A stretch of 64,000 bases of DNA from a sulfur-oxidizing endosymbiont of Gigantopelta aegis (GTDB taxonomy: Bacteria > Pseudomonadota > Gammaproteobacteria > GRL18), in the NCBI RefSeq assembly GCF_016097415.1, contig NZ_JAEHGE010000001.1, forward strand, positions 149,001 to 213,000, in the 5' to 3' direction. Positions within the stretch are counted from its first letter, which is position 1, and every line of letters starts with the position of its first letter. The notes under the pieces were generated by a model. The model was not told where the DNA came from, ran no database searches, and worked only from the letters and a program-made list of their open reading frames with translations. Positions 23,105 through 32,556 of the stretch are shown one piece after another. Made by a program: the position numbers and the translations under genes.

Positions 23105-23380
23105 TACAACTCACCTCTCGTTGCGGTTAGGTTAATTAAAAAAACCTACCGAGTTACAGATAATTATTGACCTGAATAAACTGACCAATAATCGTTAACG
23201 ATGTTTCTAGCATCCGAGGAGCATATTGAATTACACCGTCTGCGCCGGTTTTCACTGTTCTTTTAAAAAAAAACTAATGATGATTAAGAGCCTAAGCCCA
23301 CCGACGGTCTTTGACGTCCACCACATTTAAAAAATTAAATAATGGTAAACCAAAGTTCTTTTTTATTTATTACTTATTAC
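23105..23380 (-). promoter_or_regulatory. Probable L10 (rplJ) autoregulatory leader
   Basis: The 276-base rplA-rplJ gap has no gene. On the minus strand it holds GACCGTCGG and, further on, CGCAGACGGTG, with several short complementary segments before the rplJ ribosome site, as in L10 leader RNAs. The assignment rests on position and partial motif likeness. A covariance-model search would settle it. Confidence 0.55.
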
Positions 23381-24079
23381 TTACTTAAGCGCAATTGTTG
23401 ATTGATCAATTGTTAAACCTGGACCATGTGTGGTAGAAACACTGATCTTTTTCAGGTAAATGCCTTTTGCTGATGCCGGCTTTGATTTTTGTAAATCAAT
23501 CACTAAAGCTTCTAAGTTACCTTGTAACTTGTCTGCATCAAAGCCTATTTTACCGATTGCACAATGGATGATACCACCCTTGTCAGCACGGAAACGAACC
23601 TGACCCGCTTTAGCATTGTTGACTGCAGTCACAACATCCGGTGTAACAGTACCCACCTTAGGATTAGGCATCAAACCACGTGGTCCTAGGATTTGACCTA
23701 GTTGACCAACCACGCGCATTGCATCTGGTGTGGCAATAACAACATCAAAGTCCATTTCACCGGCTTTGATTTTTGCAGCTAAGTCTTCAAAACCAACGAT
23801 ATCTGCACCGGCTTCAGTTGCCTTAGTGGCATTTTCGCCCTGAGCAAATACAGCAACACGAACAGTCTTGCCAGTACCATGAGGTAGTACACAAGCACCA
23901 CGTACGTTTTGATCAGATTTACGAGGGTCAACACCCAAGTTCACACTGATATCAACTGATTCTTCGAACTTGGAAGCTGGTAATGATTTTAATAACTCAA
24001 CCGCTTCAGAAAAACCATAGAGTTTACCCAGTTCTACTTTTTCATTGACAATTTTTTGTCTTTTAGTCAGCTTAGTCAT
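23381..24079 (-). CDS. rplA: 50S ribosomal protein L1
   Basis: 232 residues (E. coli 234). The signature [20 protein letters not shown] and [16 protein letters not shown] are present. L1 forms the mobile stalk that helps release E-site tRNA, and in E. coli represses rplKA translation. The start is two bases after the rplK stop. Confidence 0.98.
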   Translation of the reverse strand: MTKLTKRQKIVNEKVELGKLYGFSEAVELLKSLPASKFEESVDISVNLGVDPRKSDQNVRGACVLPHGTGKTVRVAVFAQGENATKATEAGADIVGFEDLAAKIKAGEMDFDVVIATPDAMRVVGQLGQILGPRGLMPNPKVGTVTPDVVTAVNNAKAGQVRFRADKGGIIHCAIGKIGFDADKLQGNLEALVIDLQKSKPASAKGIYLKKISVSTTHGPGLTIDQSTIALK

Positions 24080-24081
24080 AA

Positions 24082-24516
24082 TTATTTAACTCCCTCTGTC
24101 TCAATACCCATACTTCTTGCTGTACCTGCGATGGTACGCACGGCAGCATCCATATCAGCAGCAGAGAGATCTTCCATTTTAGTGTTAGCAATTTCTTCTA
24201 ATTGCGCGCGATTCACTTTGCCCACTTTATCGCGGTTAGGTACACCTGAACCACTCTTGATGCCAGCGGCTTTTTTCAGCAATACGGCAGCAGGGGGAGT
24301 TTTAGTGATGAAAGTGAAACTACGATCACTAAAGACAGTAATAACGACAGGAACAGGCATGCCTTTTTCAAGACTGTCTGTTTTCGCATTAAATGCCTTA
24401 CAGAATTCCATGATGTTCACACCATGTTGACCTAGTGCAGGACCAACTGGTGGACTTGGGTTTGCAGAGCCAGCGGCTACCTGCAACTTAATATATGCTT
24501 CAATCTTCTTAGCCAT
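24082..24516 (-). CDS. rplK: 50S ribosomal protein L11
   Basis: 144 residues (E. coli 142). The proline-rich [20 protein letters not shown] segment and a C-terminal rRNA-binding domain are clear. L11 works at the GTPase-associated centre and is needed for RelA activation. A GAGGAAATT ribosome site precedes the ATG at 24516. Confidence 0.98.
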   Translation of the reverse strand: MAKKIEAYIKLQVAAGSANPSPPVGPALGQHGVNIMEFCKAFNAKTDSLEKGMPVPVVITVFSDRSFTFITKTPPAAVLLKKAAGIKSGSGVPNRDKVGKVNRAQLEEIANTKMEDLSAADMDAAVRTIAGTARSMGIETEGVK

Positions 24517-24575
24517 AATTTCCTCAATTTGGGTAATAACGCCCGATTAGAGCTCCCCTGTTAATGCAGCCAGAC

Positions 24576-24581
24576 ATTATA
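24576..24581 (-). promoter_or_regulatory. Possible rplK promoter (-10 box)
   Basis: A perfect TATAAT on the minus strand lies 60 bases before rplK, where E. coli has the L11 promoter. The -35 region is weak, so this is only a candidate. Confidence 0.45.
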
Positions 24582-24594
24582 TCCGACAAATAGC

Positions 24595-24630
24595 AATAGC
24601 GCCACAATTATTTAAAATTGTGGCGCTATT
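24595..24630. repeat. Stem-loop between nusG and rplK
   Basis: A perfect 15-bp stem (AATAGCGCCACAATT and its complement) with a 6-base loop. The T-rich tract follows it on the plus strand, while nusG is on the minus strand. It is therefore not a convincing intrinsic terminator for nusG, though it may protect the secE-nusG 3' end. Confidence 0.6.
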
Positions 24631-24640
24631 TTTCTTTTTT

Positions 24641-24670
24641 CTCCCCCCCCCATTCTATTAGAAGGGGAAG
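24641..24670. repeat. Degenerate C/G-tract palindrome
   Basis: CTCCCCCCCCCATTCT facing AGAAGGGGAAG just downstream of the nusG stop. It is a weaker member of the repeat family seen at 8265, 17597 and 21875. Confidence 0.45.
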
Positions 24671-24674
24671 TAAA

Positions 24675-25208
24675 CTAGGTTTTTTCTACCTGAATAAATT
24701 GCAGGTCAACCGGTGTTGAGCGGCCGAAGATACTGACTGAGACACGCATTCTGCTCTTGTCGTAATCAACTTCTTCAACGACACCATTAAAGTCATTAAA
24801 TGGACCATCAATGATACGCACCAGTTCACCCGATTCAAATAATACCTTAGGTTTGGGCTTGTCAGTACCTTCCTGAATTCGGTTCAGGATAGACTCGACT
24901 TCTTTATCGCTGATGGGTGCTGGATCGTCTTTTTTGCCACCGATGAAACCCAGTACTCTGGGTGCATCTTTGACTAAATGCCAAGTGTCGTCATTCATTT
25001 CCATTTGTACTAGCACATAACCGGGGAAGAATTTACGTTCACTGCGACGTTTTTTGCCATCTCTCATTTCAACTACTTCTTCAGTAGGAACGAGAATTTC
25101 ACCGAAATCTGCTTCCATCTCTAAACGCACAATGCGCTCTTCAAGAGAACGCTTTACAGATTTTTCGTAACCAGAAAATGCTTGTACTACATACCAGCGT
25201 AATGCCAT
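24675..25208 (-). CDS. nusG: Transcription termination/antitermination factor NusG
   Basis: 177 residues (E. coli 181). The NGN domain begins [20 protein letters not shown] and the KOW domain has [20 protein letters not shown] (about 124-143). NusG binds RNA polymerase, bridges to Rho or to S10, and suppresses pausing. It is four bases from secE, the usual secE-nusG pair. Confidence 0.98.
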   Translation of the reverse strand: MALRWYVVQAFSGYEKSVKRSLEERIVRLEMEADFGEILVPTEEVVEMRDGKKRRSERKFFPGYVLVQMEMNDDTWHLVKDAPRVLGFIGGKKDDPAPISDKEVESILNRIQEGTDKPKPKVLFESGELVRIIDGPFNDFNGVVEEVDYDKSRMRVSVSIFGRSTPVDLQFIQVEKT

Positions 25209-25212
25209 TTTA

Positions 25213-25557
25213 TTATCCCTGACCGGTCAATAAACGAACAGCCCAACCAATTATCTGGTCGAAAGTCCAGAGAATAATGCCTACAATTACAACCATCACA
25301 CCAACAGTTAAGGTAGTTTGAGTGGTTTCCTTTTTGCTAGGCCATACTACTTTTTTCATCTCAATGACTGAAGCTCTGACAAAGGCAATGCTATTCGCAC
25401 CTTTTTCAGTTTTTGCTGCAATCAGAAAGCCAATAATCACACCGGCAAAAACACCCAGCACTCGATAAAGTACGGATATTTCACCTTGGGTGTAATATAC
25501 AAAGAGAGAGGCTGCAACAACGAGTATTGCTAAGCTTAGTTTTATTTTATCTGCCAT
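25213..25557 (-). CDS. secE: Preprotein translocase subunit SecE
   Basis: 114 residues with three hydrophobic helices (about 7-25, 31-48 and 82-108), the gammaproteobacterial three-span form. The conserved cytoplasmic motif VVWPSKKET lies at about 70-78. SecE clamps SecY in the inner-membrane translocon. Confidence 0.96.
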   Translation of the reverse strand: MADKIKLSLAILVVAASLFVYYTQGEISVLYRVLGVFAGVIIGFLIAAKTEKGANSIAFVRASVIEMKKVVWPSKKETTQTTLTVGVMVVIVGIILWTFDQIIGWAVRLLTGQG

Positions 25558-25670
25558 TAAATCATCTTAATGCTAATACCTTTGAAAATTTTAATTACAA
25601 ACCATCAAACGCATTTATTTTGGATGAATATAGCGTGGTCATTTTTCAGTCCACGCTATGTTCAAGAATT

Positions 25671-25746
25671 TGGCAGGCCAGGAGGGAGTCGAACCCCCAA
25701 CACCCGGTTTTGGAGACCGGTACTCTGCCAATTGAGCTACTAGCCT
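25671..25746 (-). tRNA. tRNA-Trp (anticodon CCA)
   Basis: A complete cloverleaf on the minus strand. The acceptor stem AGGCTAG pairs with CTGGCCT (one G-T), the anticodon loop is CTCCAAA, the T-loop is TTCGACT, and CCA is encoded. It lies between tuf and secE, as in other Gammaproteobacteria. Confidence 0.97.
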
Positions 25747-25905
25747 AAATTTGAATAATTTCTCTTACACTGTAATTTGGCAAATACACTGTTTATCTTC
25801 TTAGCAGTTTTCACTGAAAGAAAAAGCAAGAGATCAAAGCCCTTATTCGGTGAGCTTTTAATCAATGGCTCAAAAGAGCCATTGATTATTTTCTTATCGC
25901 TGCTA

Positions 25906-27096
25906 TTATTCAATAACCTTAGCAACAACACCCGCACCAACGGTACGGCCACCTTCACGAATTGCAAAACGTAAACCGTCTTCCATCGCAATCGGTGCAA
26001 TCAAGGTAACAACCATTTGCACGTTATCACCTGGCATAACCATTTCTACACCTTCGGGTAATTCACAAGCACCGGTCACATCAGTTGTACGGAAGTAAAA
26101 CTGTGGACGATAGCCTTTGAAAAATGGAGTATGACGACCACCTTCATCTTTGCTCAATACATAAACTTCAGCATCGAAAATGGTATGAGGGGTGATTGAA
26201 CCCGGTTTAGCCAGTACTTGACCACGTTCGACGTCTTCACGTTTAACACCACGTAGAAGGATACCGACGTTATCACCTGCCTGACCCTGGTCAAGCAATT
26301 TGCGGAACATTTCAACACCCGTACAGGTAGTCGTTTGAGTTTCTTTGATACCGATGATTTCGATTTCTTCACCGACTTTAACAATACCACGCTCAATACG
26401 ACCGGTTACCACCGTACCACGACCTGAGATTGAGAATACGTCTTCAACGGGCATAATAAAATCACCATCAATCGCACGCTCTGGCTCTGGAATGTAGGTA
26501 TCCATTGCTTCAACGAGTTTAACGATTGATGGCACGCCGATGTCACTGGTATCGCCTTCTAGGGCTTTGAGTGCTGAACCGATAATAATTGGCGTGTCAT
26601 CACCTGGAAATTCATAGAGATCCAATAATTCACGGATTTCCATTTCAACTAATTCGAGTAATTCTTCGTCGTCTACCATATCGGCTTTGTTCATATAAAC
26701 AAGGATATAAGGTACACCAACCTGACGAGATAATAGGATGTGCTCACGGGTTTGTGGCATAGGGCCATCAGCCGCACTACAAACAAGGATTGCGCCGTCC
26801 ATTTGAGCAGCACCGGTAATCATGTTTTTAACATAATCGGCGTGTCCTGGACAGTCAACGTGTGCGTAATGACGAACGACTGATTCATATTCTACGTGAG
26901 AAGTTGCAATCGTGATACCACGTGCTTTTTCTTCTGGTGCTGAGTCAATTTGATCAAATGCGCGAGTTTCACCACCGTGAATTTCTGCCATACATTTGGT
27001 GATTGCTGCAGTTAAAGTTGTTTTACCATGATCGACGTGGCCAATTGTGCCAACGTTGACATGCGGTTTTGTACGTTCGAATTTTTCCTTGGACAT
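25906..27096 (-). CDS. tuf: Elongation factor Tu (copy 2, tRNA-linked)
   Basis: 396 residues identical to copy 1 at 8307-9497. The start is ATG at 27096, where the family N-terminus [11 protein letters not shown] begins; an upstream in-frame start at 27108 would add four residues and is less likely. GGGG lies about 8-11 bases upstream. It follows tRNA-Thr and precedes tRNA-Trp, the tufB arrangement. Nucleotide differences from copy 1 are few and lie mainly near the ends, suggesting gene conversion. Confidence 0.99.
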   Translation of the reverse strand: MSKEKFERTKPHVNVGTIGHVDHGKTTLTAAITKCMAEIHGGETRAFDQIDSAPEEKARGITIATSHVEYESVVRHYAHVDCPGHADYVKNMITGAAQMDGAILVCSAADGPMPQTREHILLSRQVGVPYILVYMNKADMVDDEELLELVEMEIRELLDLYEFPGDDTPIIIGSALKALEGDTSDIGVPSIVKLVEAMDTYIPEPERAIDGDFIMPVEDVFSISGRGTVVTGRIERGIVKVGEEIEIIGIKETQTTTCTGVEMFRKLLDQGQAGDNVGILLRGVKREDVERGQVLAKPGSITPHTIFDAEVYVLSKDEGGRHTPFFKGYRPQFYFRTTDVTGACELPEGVEMVMPGDNVQMVVTLIAPIAMEDGLRFAIREGGRTVGAGVVAKVIE

Positions 27097-27140
27097 CATC
27101 GACCCCAATCTTAGTTTAGTTTAAGCAAACAGTTTGTATC

Positions 27141-27215
<75 letters not shown>

Positions 27216-27280
27216 ATTCATTATTCTTTTACTCTGACTTTTTATAGCGTTATATAACTGTCAGAAAAAAGAGCAATCAA

Positions 27281-27354
<74 letters not shown>

Positions 27355-27484
27355 AAAATCACCTTTAAAACATTATTCCTAGCATTATAATAGGAGATAA
27401 TATTTTAAGGTAAAAAAAAACGCTCTCCTATTATTCGTAATCAATAGTCATTAGCGTTTCTTTTATAAATTCTATAATCTGAAA

Positions 27485-27569
27485 TGGTGGAGGGGGGAGG
27501 ATTCGAACCTCCGAAGGCAGAGCCAGCAGATTTACAGTCTGCCCCCTTTGGCCGCTCGGGAACCCCTCC
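27485..27569 (-). tRNA. tRNA-Tyr (anticodon GTA)
   Basis: An 85-base class II tRNA with acceptor GGAGGGG, anticodon loop CTGTAAA, a long variable arm (GGCTCTGCCTTC region), T-loop TTCGAAT and encoded CCA. It is the first gene of the tRNA-tuf operon. Confidence 0.97.
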
Positions 27570-27588
27570 GTACCTCAGAAAGGACGCT

Positions 27589-27617
27589 ATTATTGGTTAA
27601 ATTCATTTATCTGTCAA
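27589..27617 (-). promoter_or_regulatory. Promoter of the tRNA-Tyr-Gly-Thr-tuf operon
   Basis: TTGACA (27617-27612) and AATAAT (27594-27589) are 17 bases apart on the minus strand. A GCGTCC discriminator follows, as in stringently controlled stable-RNA promoters. The predicted start is about 15 bases before tRNA-Tyr. Confidence 0.85.
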
Positions 27618-27690
27618 GTCAATTAATCAATATTTTATGACTTTTTATTTATTCTGTTTAAATTGTAGTTTTTCGGGTGATTTCTAGCTA

Positions 27691-27778
27691 GGGGTCAGCT
27701 TGGAGTCGAAGTCAAATGGCACAAAGTTCAATGCCTAAATTTATCACCATACGTTTTGCCATTTGACTCCGACCCCTG
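27691..27778. repeat. Inverted repeat, GGTCGGAGTCAAAT family, copy 2
   Basis: GGGGTCAGCTTGGAGTCGAA with GTCAAATGGC is mirrored by GCCATTTGACTCCGACCCC about 40 bases later. The ends match those at 9682-9756. It separates the divergent tRNA operon and sat-cysC gene. Confidence 0.7.
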
Positions 27779-27843
27779 AGTTCAAAGAGAATAGAGTAAA
27801 CTACTCACATCTATCTAATTTATTTCAATTATAGGGACTTTAT

Positions 27844-29553
27844 ATGCCTCACGGTGGTGATCTCGTCAATCTTCTTGTCGCTCCAGAAGAAGCTGACAGC
27901 CTAAAACAACAATCTGAGTTTTTCCCTTCAATCACACTGACAAAACGGCAATTATGTGATTTAGAGATGCTCATTAATGGTGCGATGTCTCCCTTAACAG
28001 GTTATATGGATAAAGAAACCTATGATTCTGTTATTCAAACCTCACGCTTACCTAACAATTTGCTTTGGCCGATGCCTATTGTTTTAGATATCGAAGACAA
28101 GCTAGCGGAAAAGCTGTCTCCCGGTGACAAAGTAGCCCTACGCGATACTGAGGGCTTTATGCCTGCGGTCTTAACAGTGTCCGACATCTGGCAGGCTGAT
28201 AAAAAATTAGAAGCTGATACCATTTATGGTACTCAATCTAATTTACATCCTGGGGTAGACTACTTGTTAAATCAAAGTCACTCCTATTATATCGGAGGAG
28301 AGATTCAGGGCACCGAAACGTTATCCCACTTTGATTTTGAACAGCTTTGGTCATCCCCTGCTGAATTACGAGCCTTATTTAACAAACAAGGCTGGCGAAA
28401 TGTGCTGGCCTTTCAAACCAGTCAGCCTATGCATAAGGTGCATCAACACATCACCCTGAATGCAGCACGTGAAAACAATGCGCATATACTGATTCACCCG
28501 ACTGTTGGTATCACCAAGCCGGGGGATCTCGATTATTATGCTCGGGTGCATTGCTATCAGGCCATACAAAAATATTATCCCACTAACTTAGCGACCATGT
28601 CACTATTGCCACTCGCCATGCGCATGGCCGGCCCCAAAGAAGCACTCTGGCACGCAATCGTTAATAAGAATTATGGTTGCTCTCATATTCTCATCGGCCC
28701 TGAACATGCATCGCCCCCTACTGAGCAATTTTATGCACACTCTGCTGCCCAGCAATATGTGACTGAACATGCTGATGAATTGGGTATTATTCCGGTATGC
28801 CCTGAAGAAACACGCTATGTGGCAGAAAAACAAGCCTTTTTACCACTTTCTAGCATTAAAAAAGATAAGCTTGGCAGTGAAATGCTCTCGGTAGATGAGC
28901 TCAAGAACCATTTACAGAATAACCACCCTATTCCTGAGTGGTTTAGTTATCCTGAAGTGTTAAAAGCACTCAGCCGCGCCTATCCTCCCCTTTGTAAACA
29001 AGGCATCACCTTGTTTTTCACTGGACTGTCCGGATCAGGCAAATCAACCCTAGCAAAAATCATTTATGCCAAATTGATTGAGCTTGGTACTAGACCCGTG
29101 ACCCTATTAGATGGTGATATTGTCAGACATAATTTATCCAGTGAATTAGGTTTTTCTAGAAATGACCGCAATATCAATGTTCGACGCATCAGCTTTGTCG
29201 CCAATGAAATTACCAAAAATGGTGGGGTGGCGATTTGTGCGCCGATTGCGCCTTATACCGAAATGCGCCGCAGTGCCCGTGAATTAATCGAACAATACGG
29301 TGCTTTCATTGAAATCCATGTCGCCACCCCCTTAGAAGTGTGTGAGTCACGGGATCGCAAAGGGCTTTATGCCAAGGCCAGAAAGGGCATTATTCCTGAA
29401 TTTACCGGCATTAGTGATCCCTATGAGCAACCGGAAACCCCTGAAATGCGCATTGATACTAGCCAATTTTCACCCATGGAAGCAGCTCAGGCAATTTACC
29501 TCTATTTATTTAGAGAGGGCTATATAGAAACGGCTGAAAACTGCGGTCAATAG
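27844..29553 (+). CDS. Bifunctional ATP sulfurylase/APS kinase, atypical sulfurylase site
   Basis: 569 residues. Residues about 1-385 match the PUA-like plus catalytic ATP sulfurylase fold (HPTVGITKPGDLDYYARV; MRMAGPKEALWHAI). Residues about 390-569 are a complete APS kinase with P-loop GLSGSGKST, LDGDIVRHNLS and DRKGLYAKARKG. Together these make APS and then PAPS. The sulfurylase motif usually written QxRNPxHxxH reads QTSQPMHKVH here, and the usual GRDHAG reads GPEHAS. HxxH is kept but R, N, R and D are lost, so the first activity may be altered. The gene stands 27 bases before a DHH phosphoesterase, probably one operon. Confidence 0.9.
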   Translation: MPHGGDLVNLLVAPEEADSLKQQSEFFPSITLTKRQLCDLEMLINGAMSPLTGYMDKETYDSVIQTSRLPNNLLWPMPIVLDIEDKLAEKLSPGDKVALRDTEGFMPAVLTVSDIWQADKKLEADTIYGTQSNLHPGVDYLLNQSHSYYIGGEIQGTETLSHFDFEQLWSSPAELRALFNKQGWRNVLAFQTSQPMHKVHQHITLNAARENNAHILIHPTVGITKPGDLDYYARVHCYQAIQKYYPTNLATMSLLPLAMRMAGPKEALWHAIVNKNYGCSHILIGPEHASPPTEQFYAHSAAQQYVTEHADELGIIPVCPEETRYVAEKQAFLPLSSIKKDKLGSEMLSVDELKNHLQNNHPIPEWFSYPEVLKALSRAYPPLCKQGITLFFTGLSGSGKSTLAKIIYAKLIELGTRPVTLLDGDIVRHNLSSELGFSRNDRNINVRRISFVANEITKNGGVAICAPIAPYTEMRRSARELIEQYGAFIEIHVATPLEVCESRDRKGLYAKARKGIIPEFTGISDPYEQPETPEMRIDTSQFSPMEAAQAIYLYLFREGYIETAENCGQ

Positions 29554-29580
29554 GTAAAAAGACAGGTAAAAAGGACAACC

Positions 29581-30564
29581 ATGCAAACATTTGATGTTTT
29601 TAACGGCGATGCCGATGGCATTTGCTCATTATTACAATTACGCCAGGCAATGCCCTGCCAATCTCAGCTGATCACCGGGATCAAGCGGGATATTAATTTA
29701 TTAAAAAAAGTATCGGCTCAAACAGGTGATCAGGTTAATGTACTGGATGTTTCACTGGATAAAAACCGTATCGAGTTAGTGAGCCTGCTGGCCCAAGGCG
29801 TTGACGTATTATATATCGACCACCACTTTTGTGGTGAACTTCCAGAAAGTGAGCATTTGAGCCCAGTCATTGATACCCAGCCAAACACTTGCACCAGCTT
29901 ATTGATGTATCAATATCTTAAAAAAGAACTCACTCAACAGATAAGTCCTTTATGGGCAATTACCGGCACTTTTGGTGACAACTTAAATCAATCAGCATTC
30001 ACTTTAGCCTCAGAAACAGCTCTTAAAGACTCAGAAATAGCACGATTAAAATCACTGGGCATTTACATCAATTATAATGGCTATGGTGCTAGTGTGTCAG
30101 ACCTGCATTTCGCACCAGATGAACTATTCAAATTATTATTACCCTATCACAAGCCTTTAGATTTTATTAATGATAGCAGCTCAGTCTACGCTTCATTAAA
30201 ATCAGGCTACGATGAAGATAATGCTCATGTTCAAGACATAAAAGCGGAATTTGAAACCGATAAAACAGCCCTATTCATCTTACCCAATGCCGCTTGGGCA
30301 CGCCGAATCAGTGGCGTTTATAGTAATGAATTGGTCAATCAATACCCTGATCGCGCCCATGCGGTATTGACAGAAAACGATCAGGATGGGTATTTAATCA
30401 GTGTTCGAGCACCATTGAACAACAAAACCGGCGCCGATGACTTGTGCCGTCAATTTGAATCCGGTGGAGGTAGAAAAGCTGCGGCAGGCATTAATCATTT
30501 ACCTAAAGCTGATCTAGAGCGATTTATGGAGCGCTTTTCCGTACAGTTTGTTTCCAAAACGTAG
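29581..30564 (+). CDS. DHH-family phosphoesterase
   Basis: 327 residues. The metal-binding motifs are FNGDADGICS (about 7-16) and YIDHHF (about 79-84), with ITGTFGDN downstream. The C-terminal DHHA1 domain ends in SGGGRKAAAG, where the usual GGGH histidine is arginine. Related proteins hydrolyse short nucleotides, including pAp/PAP and cyclic dinucleotides. Directly after a PAPS-forming enzyme, a role in removing 3'-phosphoadenosine 5'-phosphate is a reasonable inference but not shown. The stop codon lies in a palindromic repeat shared with kdsD. Confidence 0.85.
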   Translation: MQTFDVFNGDADGICSLLQLRQAMPCQSQLITGIKRDINLLKKVSAQTGDQVNVLDVSLDKNRIELVSLLAQGVDVLYIDHHFCGELPESEHLSPVIDTQPNTCTSLLMYQYLKKELTQQISPLWAITGTFGDNLNQSAFTLASETALKDSEIARLKSLGIYINYNGYGASVSDLHFAPDELFKLLLPYHKPLDFINDSSSVYASLKSGYDEDNAHVQDIKAEFETDKTALFILPNAAWARRISGVYSNELVNQYPDRAHAVLTENDQDGYLISVRAPLNNKTGADDLCRQFESGGGRKAAAGINHLPKADLERFMERFSVQFVSKT

Positions 30565-30597
30565 GGTGGGCAGATAAGGCCATGCCCAGCCTACGTT
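30558..30597. repeat. Palindrome spanning both convergent stop codons
   Basis: AACGTAGGGTGGGCA at 30558-30572 is mirrored by TGCCCAGCCTACGTT at 30583-30597 (one mismatch). The TAG of the DHH gene (30562-30564) lies in the left arm. The TAA of kdsD (30596-30598) overlaps the right arm. It may act as a bidirectional 3' structure. Confidence 0.8.
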
Positions 30598-31561
30598 AGC
30601 AATCGAATATTTCCAGGATACCGGTAATATGGTTATCATTATCAGTCACGATGAGTGCTTTGATCTTTTTCTTCAGCATTAATGACTCTGCATCGACTAG
30701 CATCATGTCATCATTAATAGTGATCGGATTTTTAGTCATGATCTCCCCAATACTGGCTTGGTTCATATCCACTTTATTCACTAGCGCACGGCGTAAATCA
30801 CCATCCGTGACGATACCAATGACTTTTTGATCATCGACAATCACCACCAAGCCCAAGCGTCCTTCACTAATAGCCAAAACCGACTCACCTAGCGATGTCT
30901 CTTGACTCACTAATGGTAGATTATTGCTATGCATCACATTGCTCACTTTCGTCAGCAAACGTCGTCCTAAACTGCCACCGGGGTGATAGCGGGCAAAATC
31001 TTCAGCCTGAAAATTACGCGCCTTAATCAAAGCAACCGCCAGTGCATCGCCCATGCCCATCGTTGCCAGCGTCGATGTGGTGGGGGCTAAATTATTGGGG
31101 CAGACTTCACGCTCAACCTTGACACTCAAAATTACATCAGAATGCTGTGCCATGGTCGATTCTACATTGCCGACAATAGAAATAATTTCATTGCCAAAAT
31201 GCTTCACCGAGGGTAATAAGTTAATAATTTCTTCTGTTTCACCGCTATAAGAAATCAAAACTAAGAGGTCGTCACGGGTTAACATTCCCAAATCACCATG
31301 AAAAGCTTCTGCTGGGTGCATAAAAAAGCTCGGGGTGCCTGTAGAGGCAAAAGTGGCCATCATTTTCTTTCCGACCAAACCGGACTTGCCCATACCGCAA
31401 ACAACGACTCGTCCCTTCGTTTGCAAAATCATCGTCACCGCTTTAAAAAACTCATCACCCAAGCCCGCTGACATATTAATTAATGCCTTAGCCTGCTCAG
31501 TTAAAGATTCTTTGGCGATCTGTAGCATTGCTGATTGCTTGTCACTGTTCACATCGCTCAT
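30596..31561 (-). CDS. kdsD: Arabinose-5-phosphate isomerase (KdsD/KpsF family)
   Basis: 321 residues (E. coli KdsD 328). An N-terminal SIS domain (GKSGLVGKKMMATFASTGTP, about 58-77; ISYSGETEEI) is followed by two CBS motifs. It interconverts ribulose-5-phosphate and arabinose-5-phosphate, the first step to KDO for lipopolysaccharide. The C-terminus ends ITGILEIFDC, a few residues short of the usual HxHDLL-type ending, and the stop lies at a palindromic repeat that may have replaced the native end. The start is three bases after the kdsB stop, so coupling is likely. Confidence 0.93.
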   Translation of the reverse strand: MSDVNSDKQSAMLQIAKESLTEQAKALINMSAGLGDEFFKAVTMILQTKGRVVVCGMGKSGLVGKKMMATFASTGTPSFFMHPAEAFHGDLGMLTRDDLLVLISYSGETEEIINLLPSVKHFGNEIISIVGNVESTMAQHSDVILSVKVEREVCPNNLAPTTSTLATMGMGDALAVALIKARNFQAEDFARYHPGGSLGRRLLTKVSNVMHSNNLPLVSQETSLGESVLAISEGRLGLVVIVDDQKVIGIVTDGDLRRALVNKVDMNQASIGEIMTKNPITINDDMMLVDAESLMLKKKIKALIVTDNDNHITGILEIFDC

Positions 31562-31564
31562 TTA

Positions 31565-32359
31565 TCAGGAGTTTCCCATTATTATTTGTTCTACTTTATC
31601 AATATCGGCAGCGACATCAACCCCATGCCCTGGCTCATCACGCACGATAGAGACATGGATCCCAATACCATTATACAGTAGCCGTAATTGTTCTAGTGAC
31701 TCTGTTTTTTCCAACTCACAAGGCTCAAGCATAATATATTGCTTTAAGGCAGTTCCTCGATAGGCATACATGCCAATATGCCGATACCAGTGACTTTCTT
31801 CTGGTAATTTCTTAATACTTTGTTGGGACGCATCTGTCATTTTAAAATCATCTCTAGCCCAGGGGATAACGGCACGAGAAAAATATAAGGCATAGCCTTG
31901 ATGATCCATGACGACTTTTACAATATTGGGGTCAAATGCTTCTTCCTGCATTTCAATCGGTGTCGCCAGAGTGGACATGCCGGCCTTACGATTATTTTTT
32001 AAAGACTCTGCGACCAAGTTAATGTGCATGGGTGATACCAATGGTTCATCGCCTTGCACATTAACAATGATACTTTGCTCAGCCCAGTTTTTTAATTGTA
32101 GCACCTCAGCCAGACGTTCTGTGCCTGAGGCATGATCCGATGAGGTCATTACAATATCATTAGTGAATTGTTTGGCAGCATCGACGATTCGCTGATCATC
32201 TGTGGCAATCACCACCTCGCTTGCCTGACTTTGTAAGGCACGCTCATAGGTGTGTTGAATCATTGGTTTGCCTGCAATGATTTTTAAGGGCTTGCCTGGC
32301 AGACGGGAAGAAGCATAGCGAGCGGGGATAACAATTTTAAAATCGGGCTTGTTATTCAT
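31565..32359 (-). CDS. kdsB: 3-deoxy-manno-octulosonate cytidylyltransferase
   Basis: 264 residues (E. coli 248). The nucleotidyltransferase signature IPARYASSRLPGKPL (about 11-25) and VNVQGDEPLVSP (about 98-109) are clear. It activates KDO as CMP-KDO for lipid A core synthesis. It is followed immediately by kdsD. Upstream lies the satellite block 32466-32894, which separates it from kdsC, so it may depend on read-through across the repeats. Confidence 0.96.
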   Translation of the reverse strand: MNNKPDFKIVIPARYASSRLPGKPLKIIAGKPMIQHTYERALQSQASEVVIATDDQRIVDAAKQFTNDIVMTSSDHASGTERLAEVLQLKNWAEQSIIVNVQGDEPLVSPMHINLVAESLKNNRKAGMSTLATPIEMQEEAFDPNIVKVVMDHQGYALYFSRAVIPWARDDFKMTDASQQSIKKLPEESHWYRHIGMYAYRGTALKQYIMLEPCELEKTESLEQLRLLYNGIGIHVSIVRDEPGHGVDVAADIDKVEQIIMGNS

Positions 32360-32465
32360 AAATTTTAGTTTTGTTTATGGATGATTTCCCATTATACGTT
32401 ATATGAAATAATTTTCGGGATTTATGTGATATACCGCACCGCCTTGCGTGTCGCATCGGTATATT

Positions 32466-32556
32466 GTACCGACCTGTTCCGACCTGTTCCGAACCCGTTC
32501 CAAATCGTTCCGACCCGTTCCAACCCGTTCCACCTGTTCCGAACCGTTCCAACCCG
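32466..32556. repeat. Short-period GTTCC(G/A)ACC repeat
   Basis: About nine variants of a 10-11 base unit (CGACCTGTTC, CGACCCGTTC, CAACCCGTTC) run without interruption. There is no coding sense or hairpin. It forms the left part of the satellite block between kdsB and kdsC. Confidence 0.85.

Noticed and set aside
24595-24640. Intrinsic terminator for secE-nusG
   Set aside because: The T-tract lies on the plus-strand side of the stem, while the genes are on the minus strand.
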